Of a DNA stretch of 64,000 bases, positions 33,053 to 43,150 are shown in pieces. The stretch comes from Bacteroidales bacterium (lineage in GTDB: Bacteria > Bacteroidota > Bacteroidia > Bacteroidales > UBA932), in the NCBI GenBank assembly GCA_017504965.1, contig JAFVQD010000006.1, positions 124,001 to 188,000 of the forward strand, given 5' to 3'. A program made the translations under genes and the position numbers. How positions within the stretch are numbered: the first letter of the stretch is position 1; every line of letters begins with the position of its first letter. A model generated the notes under the pieces. The model saw only the letters and a list, made by a program, of their open reading frames with translations, had not been told where the DNA came from and searched no databases.

Positions 33053-33839
33053 TGCTGTTCATAGCTTTGATTACACCCCTCTTCGAACCTCTTATAAAGT
33101 TCAGGATAGTGTCCCTCTCCACACTCTGAGGATAGACTATCTCCACCTGATCACAAGCATCGCTTCTGTTCAGTCCACTATTATAGATAATCCTGTACAT
33201 ATCCTTTATATTGTCGATCTGCTCGTTAGTGAACCCTCTCCTTCTAAGTCCCACTATATTTACCCCTGCATATACAAGTGGTTCACGCCCTGCCAGCACA
33301 TATGGAGGGACATCTTTATGTATCAGTGAGCCACCGCCCACCATAGCGTGAGCGCCCACGTGTGTGAACTGATGGGCCATAGTGCCACCGCCAAGGATGG
33401 CCCACTCATCTATCTCTGTCTCTCCCGCTATACCTGTATAACTGGTGAAAATCACATTATCTTTCAGGACACAATCGTGTGCCACGTGTGTATAGGACAT
33501 CAAAAGGACATTGTTCCCCACTTTGGTAATTCCCTTACCACTGGCTGCAGTACCACGATTTATAGTGGCACACTCCCTTATAGTGGTATTATCCCCTATC
33601 TCCACATATGAGATCTCATTTTCAAATTTCAGATCCTGAGGGATCGCCCCCACTACTGCACCTGGGAACACCTTACAGTTCTTACCTATCTTCACATAAT
33701 CGAAAATTACAGCATTGGGGCCTATCCAGGAACCCTCTCCTATCTCTACATTCTCGGCTATATATGCACCTGGACAAATCTCCACATTGTCAGCAATCTT
33801 AGCATTCGGATGCACTGTCGCAAACTGTTTCACTATCAT
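33036..33839 (-). CDS. lpxA: UDP-N-acetylglucosamine acyltransferase
   Basis: 267 residues, family length. Hexapeptide repeats run from the N-terminus (HPNAKIADNVEICPGAYIAENVEIGEGSWIGPNAVI) through about residue 190; the catalytic His lies in SYTHVAHDCVLKDN. A helical C-terminal domain follows. It catalyses the first acylation of lipid A synthesis in the cytoplasm. Starts 2 bases after lpxC. Confidence 0.96.
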   Translation of the reverse strand: MIVKQFATVHPNAKIADNVEICPGAYIAENVEIGEGSWIGPNAVIFDYVKIGKNCKVFPGAVVGAIPQDLKFENEISYVEIGDNTTIRECATINRGTAASGKGITKVGNNVLLMSYTHVAHDCVLKDNVIFTSYTGIAGETEIDEWAILGGGTMAHQFTHVGAHAMVGGGSLIHKDVPPYVLAGREPLVYAGVNIVGLRRRGFTNEQIDNIKDMYRIIYNSGLNRSDACDQVEIVYPQSVERDTILNFIRGSKRGVIKAMNSNASAE

Positions 33840-33841
33840 AT

Positions 33842-34765
33842 CTAAATCTCCTTTTTCGCTTTTTCTCTAATAATTCTGGCCATCTGTGTATTTATCTTAT
33901 GACCCGATTTCACTGCAATAACCTTGCCTTTAAGTCTGTATCCAATCAAAGAAAAGTCTCCCAACACATCCAAAAGCTTGTGTCGGGCACACTCGTTCCC
34001 AAATCTCAAATCGACATTATTCAAATAACCTGTAGAGACCCTCTTCACACTGGTCACCCCCAAAAGGGACGATATTTTATCCAACTCATCCTGAGGCACC
34101 TCATTCTCCGCTATCACGATGGCATTCTCCAAATCACCACCCTTGATCAGATTGTGCTTGAAAAGGAATTCCAGCTCGTGGAAGAAACAGAATGTCCTGC
34201 AAGGGGCAATCTCAGACGCATAATCTGTAGTTTCTGATGAGTAGTGGGCACTCTGCACTCCGAGCACTTTCGAGTTGTAATCGATGGTGAGATCTATCTC
34301 ATAATTCTCCGATGGGAGGAGGATAAGTTCAGAACCGCTCTGCTCATCCTTGAACGATATCTCCTCTTTAACCACATAGTATTTGCGTAGGGCATCCTGA
34401 GTCTCAAGGCCATCGGGCACTATTGCCTCGACAAAAGGCTTGGCACTCCCATCCATAATGGGTGCTTCAGGAGCATCAAGATATATGTAGGCATTATCAA
34501 TACCCAATCCCACAAATGTAGAGAGTACGTGTTCGATAGTCGACACACTTACCTCACCATTCTGCAGTGTAGTCCCCCTCTGCGTCTGGGTCACATAATC
34601 CACCAATGCCTCTACTCTGGCATTCTCACCCAGATCTGTCCTAAAAAACACTACCCCGGTATCTGCCGGAGCGGGGGCCAAAGTCATATTGACCTTCAAT
34701 CCGGTATGGAGCCCTTTACCCTCAAATATATATTCTCTCTTTAAAGTCTTCTGCAAATCTTTCAT
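33842..34765 (-). CDS. lpxC: UDP-3-O-acyl-N-acetylglucosamine deacetylase, without FabZ domain
   Basis: 307 residues from the ATG at 34765 (MKDLQKTLKREY). All zinc and catalytic elements are present: STIEHVLST (zinc His), MDGSAKPFVEAI, ARHKLLDVLGDFSL (zinc His and Asp), and KSGH near the C-terminus. It makes the committed step of lipid A synthesis. In Bacteroidetes LpxC is normally fused to a FabZ dehydratase, giving about 460 residues; here the protein stops at AKKEI right after the LpxC domain, 2 bases before lpxA. No FabZ sequence is in the window. A TATCTTTG box ends 6 bases before the start. Confidence 0.95.
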   Translation of the reverse strand: MKDLQKTLKREYIFEGKGLHTGLKVNMTLAPAPADTGVVFFRTDLGENARVEALVDYVTQTQRGTTLQNGEVSVSTIEHVLSTFVGLGIDNAYIYLDAPEAPIMDGSAKPFVEAIVPDGLETQDALRKYYVVKEEISFKDEQSGSELILLPSENYEIDLTIDYNSKVLGVQSAHYSSETTDYASEIAPCRTFCFFHELEFLFKHNLIKGGDLENAIVIAENEVPQDELDKISSLLGVTSVKRVSTGYLNNVDLRFGNECARHKLLDVLGDFSLIGYRLKGKVIAVKSGHKINTQMARIIREKAKKEI

Positions 34766-34771
34766 AACATA

Positions 34772-34779
34772 CAAAGATA
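34772..34779 (-). promoter_or_regulatory. Candidate -7 box TATCTTTG before lpxC
   Basis: The minus strand reads TATCTTTG, ending 6 bases before the lpxC ATG. No -33 box at the usual distance. If active, lpxC would have an extra, nearly leaderless transcript inside the lpxD-lpxC-lpxA run. Confidence 0.35.
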
Positions 34780-34828
34780 CGAGAAAAAATCAAATAACAC
34801 CTACTTTACGATATATTACCCAATTTTT

Positions 34829-35830
34829 CTACCTTTTGTATGAATTCTTGAATATTGCGTACGATTTAAGATAATTCCTTAACTCTATAGCAGGGTAACC
34901 CATCCAGTTCTTACCCTCCTCCTTGATACTGCCCATAACTCCACTCTGGGCTGCAATATTTGTCTTGTCTGCTATAGTCAGATGACCTGCAAATCCCACC
35001 TGCCCGCCAATCATACAATTTTTACCGATCTGCGTAGTCCCAGCTATCCCTGTCTGGGCTGCAATAACCGTATTCTCCCCGATCACCACATTGTGCGCCA
35101 CCTGTATCAGATTATCCAGCTTGACACCTTTACCGATGACGGTCGTCCCCATAGTAGCTCTGTCAATTACAGTATTTGCCCCTATTTCGCAGTTCTCCTC
35201 TATAATGACAATACCTGTCTGAGGGATCTTTTTATAAGACCCATCAGCTGTAGGGGCGAAGCCAAACCCATCCGAGCCTATGACCACATTTGCATGCAAA
35301 ATACAATTATCACCTATTTTGCACCCCTTATAGATCTTCACGCCCGGATACAGTATTACATTGTCTCCAATCTCCACTCCATCTCCGATATAGACCTGAG
35401 GGTAGATGTAACATCTTCTACCCACTTTGGCCTTTCTCCCGATATGGGTAAAGTGTCCGACATAGGTCCCCCGTCCTACTCTGGATGAGAAGGCCGCGTG
35501 ATACCAGTTCAGAATGCTCTTCATCCTGCCGCACCCTCTCTTTGTCTTCATCTCGTTAAGCATATCCAGCAGCGATGCGATCGCCTCGTATGCATTTTCC
35601 ACTTTCACCAGAGTGGCAGAAACCGGCTGTTTGGGTTCAAAAGAATTATTTATCAATACGATACTTGCCTGACAAGTATACAGATAGTGTTCATATTTGG
35701 GATTGGCCAGGAAACACAATGTCCCCGGCTTTCCACTCTCTATTTTGGCCACTGACGACACCTTCACATTTTCGTCACCGACTACCTCCCCGTGCACATA
35801 GTCAGCTATCTCTCTTGCAGTCACTTCCAT
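34829..35830 (-). CDS. lpxD: UDP-3-O-(3-hydroxyacyl)glucosamine N-acyltransferase
   Basis: 333 residues from the ATG at 35830 ([18 protein letters not shown]). The open frame runs further upstream, but that part is not LpxD-like and the chosen ATG has AGGAG 6 bases before it. An N-terminal uridine-binding domain (to about 100) precedes hexapeptide repeats ([27 protein letters not shown]); the catalytic His is in [12 protein letters not shown]. It adds the second acyl chain in lipid A synthesis. First gene of the lipid A run. Confidence 0.95.
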   Translation of the reverse strand: MEVTAREIADYVHGEVVGDENVKVSSVAKIESGKPGTLCFLANPKYEHYLYTCQASIVLINNSFEPKQPVSATLVKVENAYEAIASLLDMLNEMKTKRGCGRMKSILNWYHAAFSSRVGRGTYVGHFTHIGRKAKVGRRCYIYPQVYIGDGVEIGDNVILYPGVKIYKGCKIGDNCILHANVVIGSDGFGFAPTADGSYKKIPQTGIVIIEENCEIGANTVIDRATMGTTVIGKGVKLDNLIQVAHNVVIGENTVIAAQTGIAGTTQIGKNCMIGGQVGFAGHLTIADKTNIAAQSGVMGSIKEEGKNWMGYPAIELRNYLKSYAIFKNSYKR

Positions 35831-35877
35831 AAAATCTCCTATTATTCCATTTATTTTTTGCGAAGATACGCAGATTT

Positions 35878-35909
35878 TTTGGTGATTTGTACAAATATCT
35901 CTATTTTTG
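35878..35909 (+). promoter_or_regulatory. Promoter of the rimP-nusA-infB operon
   Basis: TTTG (35878-35881), 20 bases, TATTTTTG (35902-35909). The first ATG of rimP is 71 bases beyond, and the leader holds a hairpin. Confidence 0.65.
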
Positions 35910-35930
35910 CAGTTGAAAATGGATAAGAGG

Positions 35931-35955
35931 ATAAGGGGGACATCAGTCCCCTTAT
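35931..35955 (+). promoter_or_regulatory. Leader hairpin before rimP
   Basis: ATAAGGGGGA pairs with TCCCCTTAT around CATCAG (one bulged G), ending 25 bases before the rimP start. No T-run follows directly. It may shape or regulate the operon's leader; no known RNA family is claimed. Confidence 0.5.
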
Positions 35956-35980
35956 TTATTACCCGTAAAGAGAACTCATT

Positions 35981-36229
35981 ATGATAGAAAAAAGCGTTAT
36001 AGAAGAACTTGTAGCCCAATATATGATCGACAACCAGCTCGAGCTTGTAGAGGTTAAAGTAAACAAAGCGAACAACATCAAAGTTTTCTTTGATGCCCCC
36101 GGAAGATCTGTCAACATCGACGACTGTGTCAAACTCAGCAGATTCATCGAGAGCGGATTGGACAGGGACAAGGAGGATTTCTCTCTAATGGTAAGTTCAT
36201 CAGGAAAAGAAAAAAACATTAACGAATAA
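35981..36229 (+). CDS. rimP: Ribosome maturation factor RimP, N-terminal domain only
   Basis: 82 residues; bacterial RimP is normally about 150. What is present is the whole N-terminal alpha/beta domain: [21 protein letters not shown]-type segment [15 protein letters not shown], and [10 protein letters not shown]. The protein then stops after GKEKNINE, so the C-terminal SH3-like domain is missing. nusA starts 7 bases later, so there is no room for a lost or frameshifted second half. RimP helps 30S maturation; the position before nusA and infB is the normal one. Confidence 0.85.
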   Translation: MIEKSVIEELVAQYMIDNQLELVEVKVNKANNIKVFFDAPGRSVNIDDCVKLSRFIESGLDRDKEDFSLMVSSSGKEKNINE

Positions 36230-36236
36230 AAACAAA

Positions 36237-37466
36237 ATGGAAGGTTTAAACCTAATCAGCACATTTGCTGAATTTAAGGAGCTTAAAAACATCGACAGAC
36301 CGACGATGATGAGTGTATTGGAAGACATCTTCCGCACTCAGCTTGCCAGAATGTATGGTAGTGCAGACAATTTCGACATCATTATCAACATCGATAAGGG
36401 TGACTTCGAGATTTGGAGAAACAGAACTGTAGTGGAAGAGGTAGAGGACCCCAGCACCCAGATCTCACTTGAGGATGTACACAAAATCGACTCAAGTTAC
36501 GAAGTGGGCGAGGAGTTCGCTGAAGAGATCAAACTTTCAGACTTCGGCCGCAGAGGTATCCTGAATCTTCGTCAGAATCTTTCTGGAAGAATTATGGATA
36601 TCGAGAAAGCAAACCTGTATAACAAATACCGCGATAAAATCGGTGACATCTTCAGTGGTGAAGTATATCAGGTATGGAAAAAAGAGGTGCTTGTTATGGA
36701 CGAAGAGGGGAACGAACTTATCCTCCCCAAAGCTGAGCAGATCCCTTCTGATTTCTTCAGAAAAGGTGATACCATCAAAGCTGTCATCTCTAATGTGGAG
36801 ATGAGGAACAATAACCCTATCATCACACTTTCACGTACTGCACCTTCATTCCTGGAGAGACTGTTCGAGCAGGAGGTTCCTGAGATCTACGACGGTCTTA
36901 TCACCATCAAGAAAGTGGTACGCATCCCTGGCGACAGAGCCAAAGTGGCTGTCGAGTCTTATGACGAAAGGATCGACCCTGTAGGTGCTTGCGTAGGTGT
37001 CAAAGGTTCACGTATCCACGGCATCGTGCGCGAACTAAGAAACGAGAACATTGACATCATCAACTGGACTTCAAACACCCAGCTTCTCATCCAGAGAGCA
37101 CTCAGCCCTGCGAAGATCTCATCTATCAAGATCAATGAAGAGGAGAAGAGCATCGGCGTATACCTGAAACCATCAGAGGTGTCACTGGCCATCGGTAAAG
37201 GTGGCAGCAACATCAAACTTGCCGGTCTGCTTGCAGGCTACGAGATCGATGTGTTCAGAGAGATCGATGAAGAGGAGGAGGATGTTATGCTAAGCGAATT
37301 CTCAGATGAGATCGACCAGTGGATCATCGATGCCCTGAAAGGTATCGGATGTGACACCGCCAAAAGTGTCTTGGCACTTCCAGTAGCAGAGTTGGTCAAG
37401 AGGGCCGACCTGGAGGAAGAGACTGTAATCGAAGTCCAGAAGATACTTCGTGCAGAATTTGAATAA
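36237..37466 (+). CDS. nusA: Transcription termination/antitermination factor NusA
   Basis: 409 residues. The N-terminal RNA-polymerase-binding domain is followed by S1 (about 135-200; GDIFSGEVYQVWKKEVLV) and two KH domains (PGDRAKVAVESYDERIDPVGACVGVKGSRI and SLAIGKGGSNIKLAGLLAGYEI). The last about 60 residues form one acidic helix-rich repeat. Length is typical for Bacteroidetes. It binds RNA polymerase and nascent RNA to tune pausing and termination. Second gene of the operon, 31 bases before infB. Confidence 0.97.
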   Translation: MEGLNLISTFAEFKELKNIDRPTMMSVLEDIFRTQLARMYGSADNFDIIINIDKGDFEIWRNRTVVEEVEDPSTQISLEDVHKIDSSYEVGEEFAEEIKLSDFGRRGILNLRQNLSGRIMDIEKANLYNKYRDKIGDIFSGEVYQVWKKEVLVMDEEGNELILPKAEQIPSDFFRKGDTIKAVISNVEMRNNNPIITLSRTAPSFLERLFEQEVPEIYDGLITIKKVVRIPGDRAKVAVESYDERIDPVGACVGVKGSRIHGIVRELRNENIDIINWTSNTQLLIQRALSPAKISSIKINEEEKSIGVYLKPSEVSLAIGKGGSNIKLAGLLAGYEIDVFREIDEEEEDVMLSEFSDEIDQWIIDALKGIGCDTAKSVLALPVAELVKRADLEEETVIEVQKILRAEFE

Positions 37467-37497
37467 TAGTTAATAACTTAATATCGGGAGGACAATA

Positions 37498-40341
37498 ATG
37501 ACGGGAAAAGAAAACGTTAGAATCAGCAAAGTACTTAAGGATTTCAACATCGGGATGGGTACCCTGGTGGAATTCCTTAAAAAGAAAGGATTTGAGATCG
37601 AACCAAGTCCTAACGCCAAGATTTCAGGCGAGGCTTTTGATTTGGTAATCAAAGAGTTCGGAAAAGAACAAATTATAAAGGAGCAGTCCAAAAAGGTAGC
37701 TATCAAGATCAAGGAGATCACCGAGATGGAGACCAAGAAAAATGCTCAGGAAGAGGAACACGTACAGGAAGTCCTTATCAAGAGCAACACTGTATCTTCC
37801 GCTCCTGCACCAAAAGTGGAGCCTAAGATAGAGGAACCACAGCCACAGGTGACCCCTGAGGTTAAAGTGGAGGTGAAATCTGAAGTAAAACCTGAGCCAG
37901 AGGTCAAACCTGCGCCACAGGTCAAAGCGGAACCCGTCGTAGAGAAGAAAAACGAGGTCAAGATTGTAGGTAAAATCGACCTTAACCCTAAGAAGAAAGA
38001 GCAGCCCAAGCAAGAGGTCCCTGCTCCTGCACCCAAACCTGCGCCAGCTCCAGCCCCTGCGCCAAAGCCGGCTCCTACACCCAAACCGGAGCCAAAGGTA
38101 ACTCCCGAACCTGTCAAGCCACAGGAGGTAGAGCATGTTGCAGTCAAAGTGGAAAAACTTTCAGGTCCTGTCATTAAAGCAAAAATCGACCTTAGCCAGT
38201 TCGACAAGAAACCTTCATCCAACAATGAAGAGAAGAAGAAGGATGGCAAGAGAGAGCGCATCCACAAACACCGCGAGAAAGTGGATATCACCAAAGATGT
38301 CAAGAAAGGTGAGAACAAATCCCACAATGGTGGTCAGAAACCAAACCACGGTGCCCCTGCCAACGGTCAGGTAAACCCTCAGAGCCACAACAAGAAGAAC
38401 AAGAAAGAGAGATTCAAACCTGTTCACGTGGAGATAGACGAGGAGGAGATCCAAAAACAGATCAAAGAGACCTACGCCAGAATGACTGAGGACAAAGGTA
38501 AGACCAAGGGGTCAAAACATAGAAGGGAGAAGAGGGAACTTTTCTCACAGAAACTTCAGGAGGAGAACGAATTGAGGGAAATGACAAGCAATGTTCTTCA
38601 GGTTACCGAGTTCGTAACAGCAAACGAACTTGCGATTATGATGAACAATACCCCTGTCACCAAAGTTATCGAAGCTTGTATGAGCCTTGGTATGATGGTA
38701 TCCATCAACCAGAGACTTGATGCAGAGACACTTGTTCTGGTAGCAGAAGAGTTCGGTTACAAGATCGAGTTCGTCACCGTAGAGAACAAAGAGGCTATTC
38801 AGGATGAGGTGGATGATGAAAAGGATCTCGTAGAGAGACCTCCTATCATCACCGTGATGGGTCACGTAGACCACGGTAAAACATCTCTTCTTGACTATAT
38901 CCGTAAAGCTAATGTTATCGCAGGTGAGGCCGGTGGTATCACACAGCACATCGGTGCATATAATGTGACACTCCCCAACGGACGCCGTATTGCATTCCTC
39001 GATACACCCGGTCACGAGGCTTTCACCGCTATGCGTGCCAGAGGTGCCAAAATTACCGACTTGGTTATCATCATCATCGCTGCAGACGATGCCATAATGC
39101 CACAGACCATAGAGGCTATCAACCACGCTCAGGCTGCAGGTGTTCCTATGGTTTTCGCCATCAACAAGATTGACAAGCCAGGTGCATATCCTGACAAAAT
39201 CAGAGAGCAATTGGCCAATATGAACATCCTCGTAGAGGACTGGGGTGGCAAATACCAGTGTCAGGAGATTTCAGCCAAACAGGGTCTCAATGTCGATCTG
39301 CTTCTTGACAAAGTCCTTTTGGAAGCAGATATGCTGGAACTTAAAGCCAACCCTAACAAGAGGGCAAAAGGTTCTGTTATCGAGTCTTCACTTGATAAAG
39401 GTAGAGGATTCCTCGCCACCATTATGGTTCAGGCCGGAACCCTTCGCGTAGGCGATGTGATGCTAAGCGGAAGCTATTGCGGCAAGATCAAGGCTATGTT
39501 CAACGAAAGGGGACAGAAAATCACAGAGGCTGGTCCTTCAACCCCTGTATCTGTTCTCGGTCTGAACGGTGCCCCTACTGCAGGTGAGGTATTCAACGTA
39601 ATGAATGACGAGAAAGAGGCCAGGGATCTCGCAAACAAGAGAGAACAGCTTCTCCGTATCCAGGGTCTCAGAACTCAGAAACATATCACCCTTGAAGAGA
39701 TCGGACGCCGTATTGCGATCGGAAACTTCCAGGAGCTCAACATCATCGTTAAAGGTGACGTGGACGGATCTATCGAGGCACTTTCTGACTCACTCATCAA
39801 GCTCTCTACAGAGGAGATTCACGTAAATGTCATCCACAAAGCTGTGGGTGCCATCTCTGAATCAGATGTTCTTCTTGCTGCCGCTTCAAATGCCATCATC
39901 ATCGGTTTCCAGGTACGTCCTACCGGTGGTTCGAGAAAACTTGCAGAGAAAGAGGGTATCGAGATCAGACTTTACTCTATCATCTACGATGCCATCAACG
40001 AAGTCAAGAGCGGTATCGAGGGTATGCTCGCACCAGAAGAGAAGGAGGAAGTTACAGCTACTGCAGAGGTTCGTGAGACATTCAAAATCTCCAAAGTGGG
40101 TACCATCGCCGGATGTATGGTCAAAGAGGGTAAACTTACCCGTACTGCCAATGTCCGCATTATCCGCGACGGCATCGTAATCTACTCAGGGGCACTTGGT
40201 TCACTCAAGCGCTTCAAGGATGACGTGAAAGAGGTAGCCAGCGGTTACGACTGCGGTCTTAACGTTGAGGGCTACAACGACATCAAAGTGGGAGACGTGA
40301 TCGAAGCTTACGAGATCGTGAAGATCAAGAGAAAACTATAA
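37498..40341 (+). CDS. infB: Translation initiation factor IF-2
   Basis: 947 residues. An IF2_N domain ([23 protein letters not shown]) starts the protein, followed by about 300 residues of low-complexity Lys/Pro/Glu linker with PAPAPKP runs, a second IF2_N-like segment, then the GTPase domain: G1 GHVDHGKT (455-462), G3 DTPGHEAF, G4 NKID. Domains II, III and C2 complete it. The long linker is normal for this phylum. It places initiator tRNA on the ribosome. The gene's end overlaps the convergent DoxX-type gene by 6 bases. Confidence 0.97.
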   Translation: MTGKENVRISKVLKDFNIGMGTLVEFLKKKGFEIEPSPNAKISGEAFDLVIKEFGKEQIIKEQSKKVAIKIKEITEMETKKNAQEEEHVQEVLIKSNTVSSAPAPKVEPKIEEPQPQVTPEVKVEVKSEVKPEPEVKPAPQVKAEPVVEKKNEVKIVGKIDLNPKKKEQPKQEVPAPAPKPAPAPAPAPKPAPTPKPEPKVTPEPVKPQEVEHVAVKVEKLSGPVIKAKIDLSQFDKKPSSNNEEKKKDGKRERIHKHREKVDITKDVKKGENKSHNGGQKPNHGAPANGQVNPQSHNKKNKKERFKPVHVEIDEEEIQKQIKETYARMTEDKGKTKGSKHRREKRELFSQKLQEENELREMTSNVLQVTEFVTANELAIMMNNTPVTKVIEACMSLGMMVSINQRLDAETLVLVAEEFGYKIEFVTVENKEAIQDEVDDEKDLVERPPIITVMGHVDHGKTSLLDYIRKANVIAGEAGGITQHIGAYNVTLPNGRRIAFLDTPGHEAFTAMRARGAKITDLVIIIIAADDAIMPQTIEAINHAQAAGVPMVFAINKIDKPGAYPDKIREQLANMNILVEDWGGKYQCQEISAKQGLNVDLLLDKVLLEADMLELKANPNKRAKGSVIESSLDKGRGFLATIMVQAGTLRVGDVMLSGSYCGKIKAMFNERGQKITEAGPSTPVSVLGLNGAPTAGEVFNVMNDEKEARDLANKREQLLRIQGLRTQKHITLEEIGRRIAIGNFQELNIIVKGDVDGSIEALSDSLIKLSTEEIHVNVIHKAVGAISESDVLLAAASNAIIIGFQVRPTGGSRKLAEKEGIEIRLYSIIYDAINEVKSGIEGMLAPEEKEEVTATAEVRETFKISKVGTIAGCMVKEGKLTRTANVRIIRDGIVIYSGALGSLKRFKDDVKEVASGYDCGLNVEGYNDIKVGDVIEAYEIVKIKRKL

Positions 40342-41604
40342 CGGGTCGGAGCTGCTCTCAGCTCTGGCTTTTCTCAATCTTCTCATAGCGATCACCTTAC
40401 AGAAATATCTGATGATGGCTATCGAGGCCAATAAGACAACAATTGATATCTCATATATCAGTTGTTGTTTTATTATATCGTGAATCATCATTACATCATA
40501 GTCCTTCTCCATCACAGAGATATCCCCATCCGAAGGGAGTCCCTGGCGTGACCATTTTTTGATGATGAAAGCGCTGTTGATATATAAGTAACCGCCATTT
40601 GATCTATGCACAGCGATAGCAGTCTTGTAGTCTGTATATCCGAATTCGAAAGTGGTCAAGGCATCTTCACCCAGAAGTTCACTTACCCTCTCTGGCGTAG
40701 AAGCGACCAGTATCCACAATTCACCACCGATCTCCTCTACCCTCTGTTTAAGGATATTTATATCCATCCACCTCTGTTCCGTATAGAATCTGTCGAGATT
40801 ATAGATAGAACACATAAGGATAGGTATATCTGTAGTTATTAGCGTATCTGTGATATACTCTCCTGCCTCATTGGTCACATAGAAGTCGAAAGGGGCCTCA
40901 TCCTCGGGAGCGGAGACATCTTTTGAATCGATATATGTCCAGGTCGAATCAGGAAGATCCTCTAACGAGAACTCTCTCTGCTCACCATTCTTCTCATATA
41001 TAAAGATGGTCTCAAAGTTACGGCTCTCCGAAGCTTCCGAGAGTTTAACTGCGATGTCTGTTCCTGTCTTAAAATCACCGAACTCCACCACCGGCATCCT
41101 TATATAGGAGACCATCGAAAAGCCCAGGGCGATGACACCGTATATGGAGAGGAATAGCCACTCCACAAATACTGAGGAATCCCTGCGAAAATCTTTTCTG
41201 TGGATAAAAATGGGGATAATGCAGACAAGGAGTAGGATATTTTTAAAAAATGTCTCTCCGTGTGTAAGATATGCAGCCTCCCCGAAACAGCCACAATCCT
41301 GTATAGGATCAAATATAAGCAGGAGTAGTGTCAGAATGGTAAAGAACACAGTCATCACCATCGCCAGCCAGGAGGCCTCCTTCATCCTCATTCTCATAAG
41401 GATGGCCACACCTACCATAAACTCCAGCAATGAAAGTATCACCCCGGTAGAGACAGAGAGAAATGAGAGGAACCCCAGATGGGCCACATTCAAGTACTCC
41501 TGGATAACCAGACTTGTCCCCACAGGATCGATGATCTTGACAAATCCTGAGAAGATGAATGTCAGTCCGAAAACAAGACGCAATATCACCATCTGGTGCT
41601 TCAT
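40336..41604 (-). CDS. DoxX/MauE-type membrane protein with C-terminal extracytoplasmic domain
   Basis: 422 residues. The N-terminal half has four to five hydrophobic segments with [23 protein letters not shown] and a CGCFG motif ([12 protein letters not shown]), both marks of the BT_3928/DoxX-like group in Bacteroidetes. Residues of about 185-370 look like a thioredoxin-like soluble domain without a CxxC, and a last membrane segment ([17 protein letters not shown]) leads to a basic tail. The function is unknown; the CGCFG motif suggests quinone or disulfide redox work. It overlaps tmk by 4 bases. Confidence 0.78.
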   Translation of the reverse strand: MKHQMVILRLVFGLTFIFSGFVKIIDPVGTSLVIQEYLNVAHLGFLSFLSVSTGVILSLLEFMVGVAILMRMRMKEASWLAMVMTVFFTILTLLLLIFDPIQDCGCFGEAAYLTHGETFFKNILLLVCIIPIFIHRKDFRRDSSVFVEWLFLSIYGVIALGFSMVSYIRMPVVEFGDFKTGTDIAVKLSEASESRNFETIFIYEKNGEQREFSLEDLPDSTWTYIDSKDVSAPEDEAPFDFYVTNEAGEYITDTLITTDIPILMCSIYNLDRFYTEQRWMDINILKQRVEEIGGELWILVASTPERVSELLGEDALTTFEFGYTDYKTAIAVHRSNGGYLYINSAFIIKKWSRQGLPSDGDISVMEKDYDVMMIHDIIKQQLIYEISIVVLLASIAIIRYFCKVIAMRRLRKARAESSSDPL

Positions 41605-42278
41605 AGTACTTTGTCAATTTCAGATTTGATCTTATTGAAAATTTCCTCTGCAGGGAGCATATTGCCGTCAGGATCCGAACAGTCTACCCTTTTGAAACTC
41701 CCATCTTTCTCACACTGGTCCAGATAGACCTGCCTTACCTTCATCTGGAAAGTGATATCTGCTTCGTGAATATCAGATTTGCCTTTCAGATACTCTCTGT
41801 CATCACCCTCACGAGTCTCAGAAAGTTTTGAAGAGACGAAGCCGATAGGGACATCCAGAAATATGTTTATATCTGGACGTGGTATACCGAAATCCTCATA
41901 CTCAGACTTGAAAATCCAGTCTCTCAACTCCTCTTTCTTATCACTGTCCTCCATTTTAGCGCACTGGAAGGCGATATTTGAATAGACATAGCGGTCAAAA
42001 AGAACGACACTTCCGTCGGCAAGCCACTCTCTGACCATCTTGGAAGCATCCCTTCGATCCTCGGCATACAGAAGAGCGACCAGCATTGGGTCCACCTGAT
42101 TAATATCCCCGAAATCACCTCTGAGGAATTTAGCAATCATCTCTCCCACCACAGGGGCATCAAATCTCGGGAAGTGGAGATACTTCAACTCCCGCCCGCT
42201 TGAGATTATATACTCTTTCAATTTTTTGACCTGGGTCGATTTGCCCGCACCATCAAGTCCTTCCAAAACAATCAGCAT
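41601..42278 (-). CDS. tmk: Thymidylate kinase
   Basis: 225 residues. The P-loop GLDGAGKST is at 7-15 and the DR(Y/F) substrate motif is in LFDRYVYSNIAFQ near residue 95. It phosphorylates dTMP to dTDP. The LID region (LSETREGDDREYLKG) is arginine-poor as in P-loop-arginine variants. It is divergent from folP and runs directly into the DoxX-type gene. Confidence 0.95.
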   Translation of the reverse strand: MLIVLEGLDGAGKSTQVKKLKEYIISSGRELKYLHFPRFDAPVVGEMIAKFLRGDFGDINQVDPMLVALLYAEDRRDASKMVREWLADGSVVLFDRYVYSNIAFQCAKMEDSDKKEELRDWIFKSEYEDFGIPRPDINIFLDVPIGFVSSKLSETREGDDREYLKGKSDIHEADITFQMKVRQVYLDQCEKDGSFKRVDCSDPDGNMLPAEEIFNKIKSEIDKVL

Positions 42279-42287
42279 AATTTATAC

Positions 42288-42295
42288 TATATTTG
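42288..42295 (+). promoter_or_regulatory. Candidate -7 box TATATTTG for folP
   Basis: TATATTTG ends 40 bases before the folP ATG. No -33 match is clear. Confidence 0.4.
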
Positions 42296-42335
42296 TCGGT
42301 CCATTTGGGACAAAATTAAGATTTTTAAAGGTAAA

Positions 42336-43133
42336 ATGGAACAGCAGCGGGTAAAAATTATGGGAATCATCAACATCAATGATGACTCCTTCTTCAGCGG
42401 ATCGAGGGTACACACATCTGGGGAGGTACTCAGCAGGATCAGGCAGATGGTCAGCGAAGGTGCAGACATCCTCGACTTCGGTGCCTGCTCGACCCGCCCG
42501 GGATCCACTCCGGTCACCCTGGTGCAGGAATGGGAAGGGATCTCCATTGCACTGGGTGCCCTGAAAAAGATCGACTTTCCTCAAGGCTCCGCCCCGGCAA
42601 TCTCAGTGGACACATTCCGCAGCGAGATTGTCCGTAGGACATATGACCAGATAGGGCATTTTATGGTCAATGACATCTCTGCTGGGGAGGACGACCCGCA
42701 GATGCTCTTCACCGTTGGGGAGCTCGGGCTCGACTACGTCGCAATGCACAAAAGGGGAACCCCCGCCACAATGCAGCAGCACTGCGAATATGCCGATCTG
42801 GTCGGGGAGATAATAGATTACTTCCGTAAATTTGACCTGCGTGCAGCCCAGGCCGGAATAGGCAAATGGATACTCGACCCCGGATTCGGCTTCTCTAAAA
42901 CGATAGACCAGAACTACCAATTGCTCGAAGAGCTGGAGAGATTCAAAGTGCTGGGGAGAGAGATACTTGTGGGGATCTCCCGCAAGAGCTTCATCTACAA
43001 GAAGCTGGGAATCACCCCAGAAGAGGCGCTGCCTGCCACCACTGCCCTACATCGTAAGGCTATTGCCCACGGGGCAAATATCCTCCGCGTCCACGATGTA
43101 GCTGCGGCGAGAGCACTGATAGAGAGCATCTGA
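42336..43133 (+). CDS. folP: Dihydropteroate synthase
   Basis: 265 residues, typical length. TIM-barrel signatures are in order: MGIININDDSFFSGSR, GADILDFGACSTRPGS, MVNDISAGEDD, ILDPGFGFSKT, VGISRKSFI and a C-terminal RVHDV. The usual Val-Thr-Pro-Asp start motif is changed to IININDDSF, as in other Bacteroidetes. The enzyme joins p-aminobenzoate to the pterin in folate synthesis and is the sulfonamide target. It faces the C_GCAxxG_C_C gene across 17 bases. Confidence 0.95.
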   Translation: MEQQRVKIMGIININDDSFFSGSRVHTSGEVLSRIRQMVSEGADILDFGACSTRPGSTPVTLVQEWEGISIALGALKKIDFPQGSAPAISVDTFRSEIVRRTYDQIGHFMVNDISAGEDDPQMLFTVGELGLDYVAMHKRGTPATMQQHCEYADLVGEIIDYFRKFDLRAAQAGIGKWILDPGFGFSKTIDQNYQLLEELERFKVLGREILVGISRKSFIYKKLGITPEEALPATTALHRKAIAHGANILRVHDVAAARALIESI

Positions 43134-43150
43134 TAGGTGCGCCGGGAGGG

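Noticed and set aside
37624-38327. Long antisense open frames opposite the infB linker
   Set aside because: The linker's Lys/Pro/Glu codon bias opens antisense frames; the peptides are low-complexity and IF-2 is certain.
38545-39210. Antisense open frame of 221 codons inside infB
   Set aside because: Lies opposite the conserved GTPase domain; no start context or family likeness.
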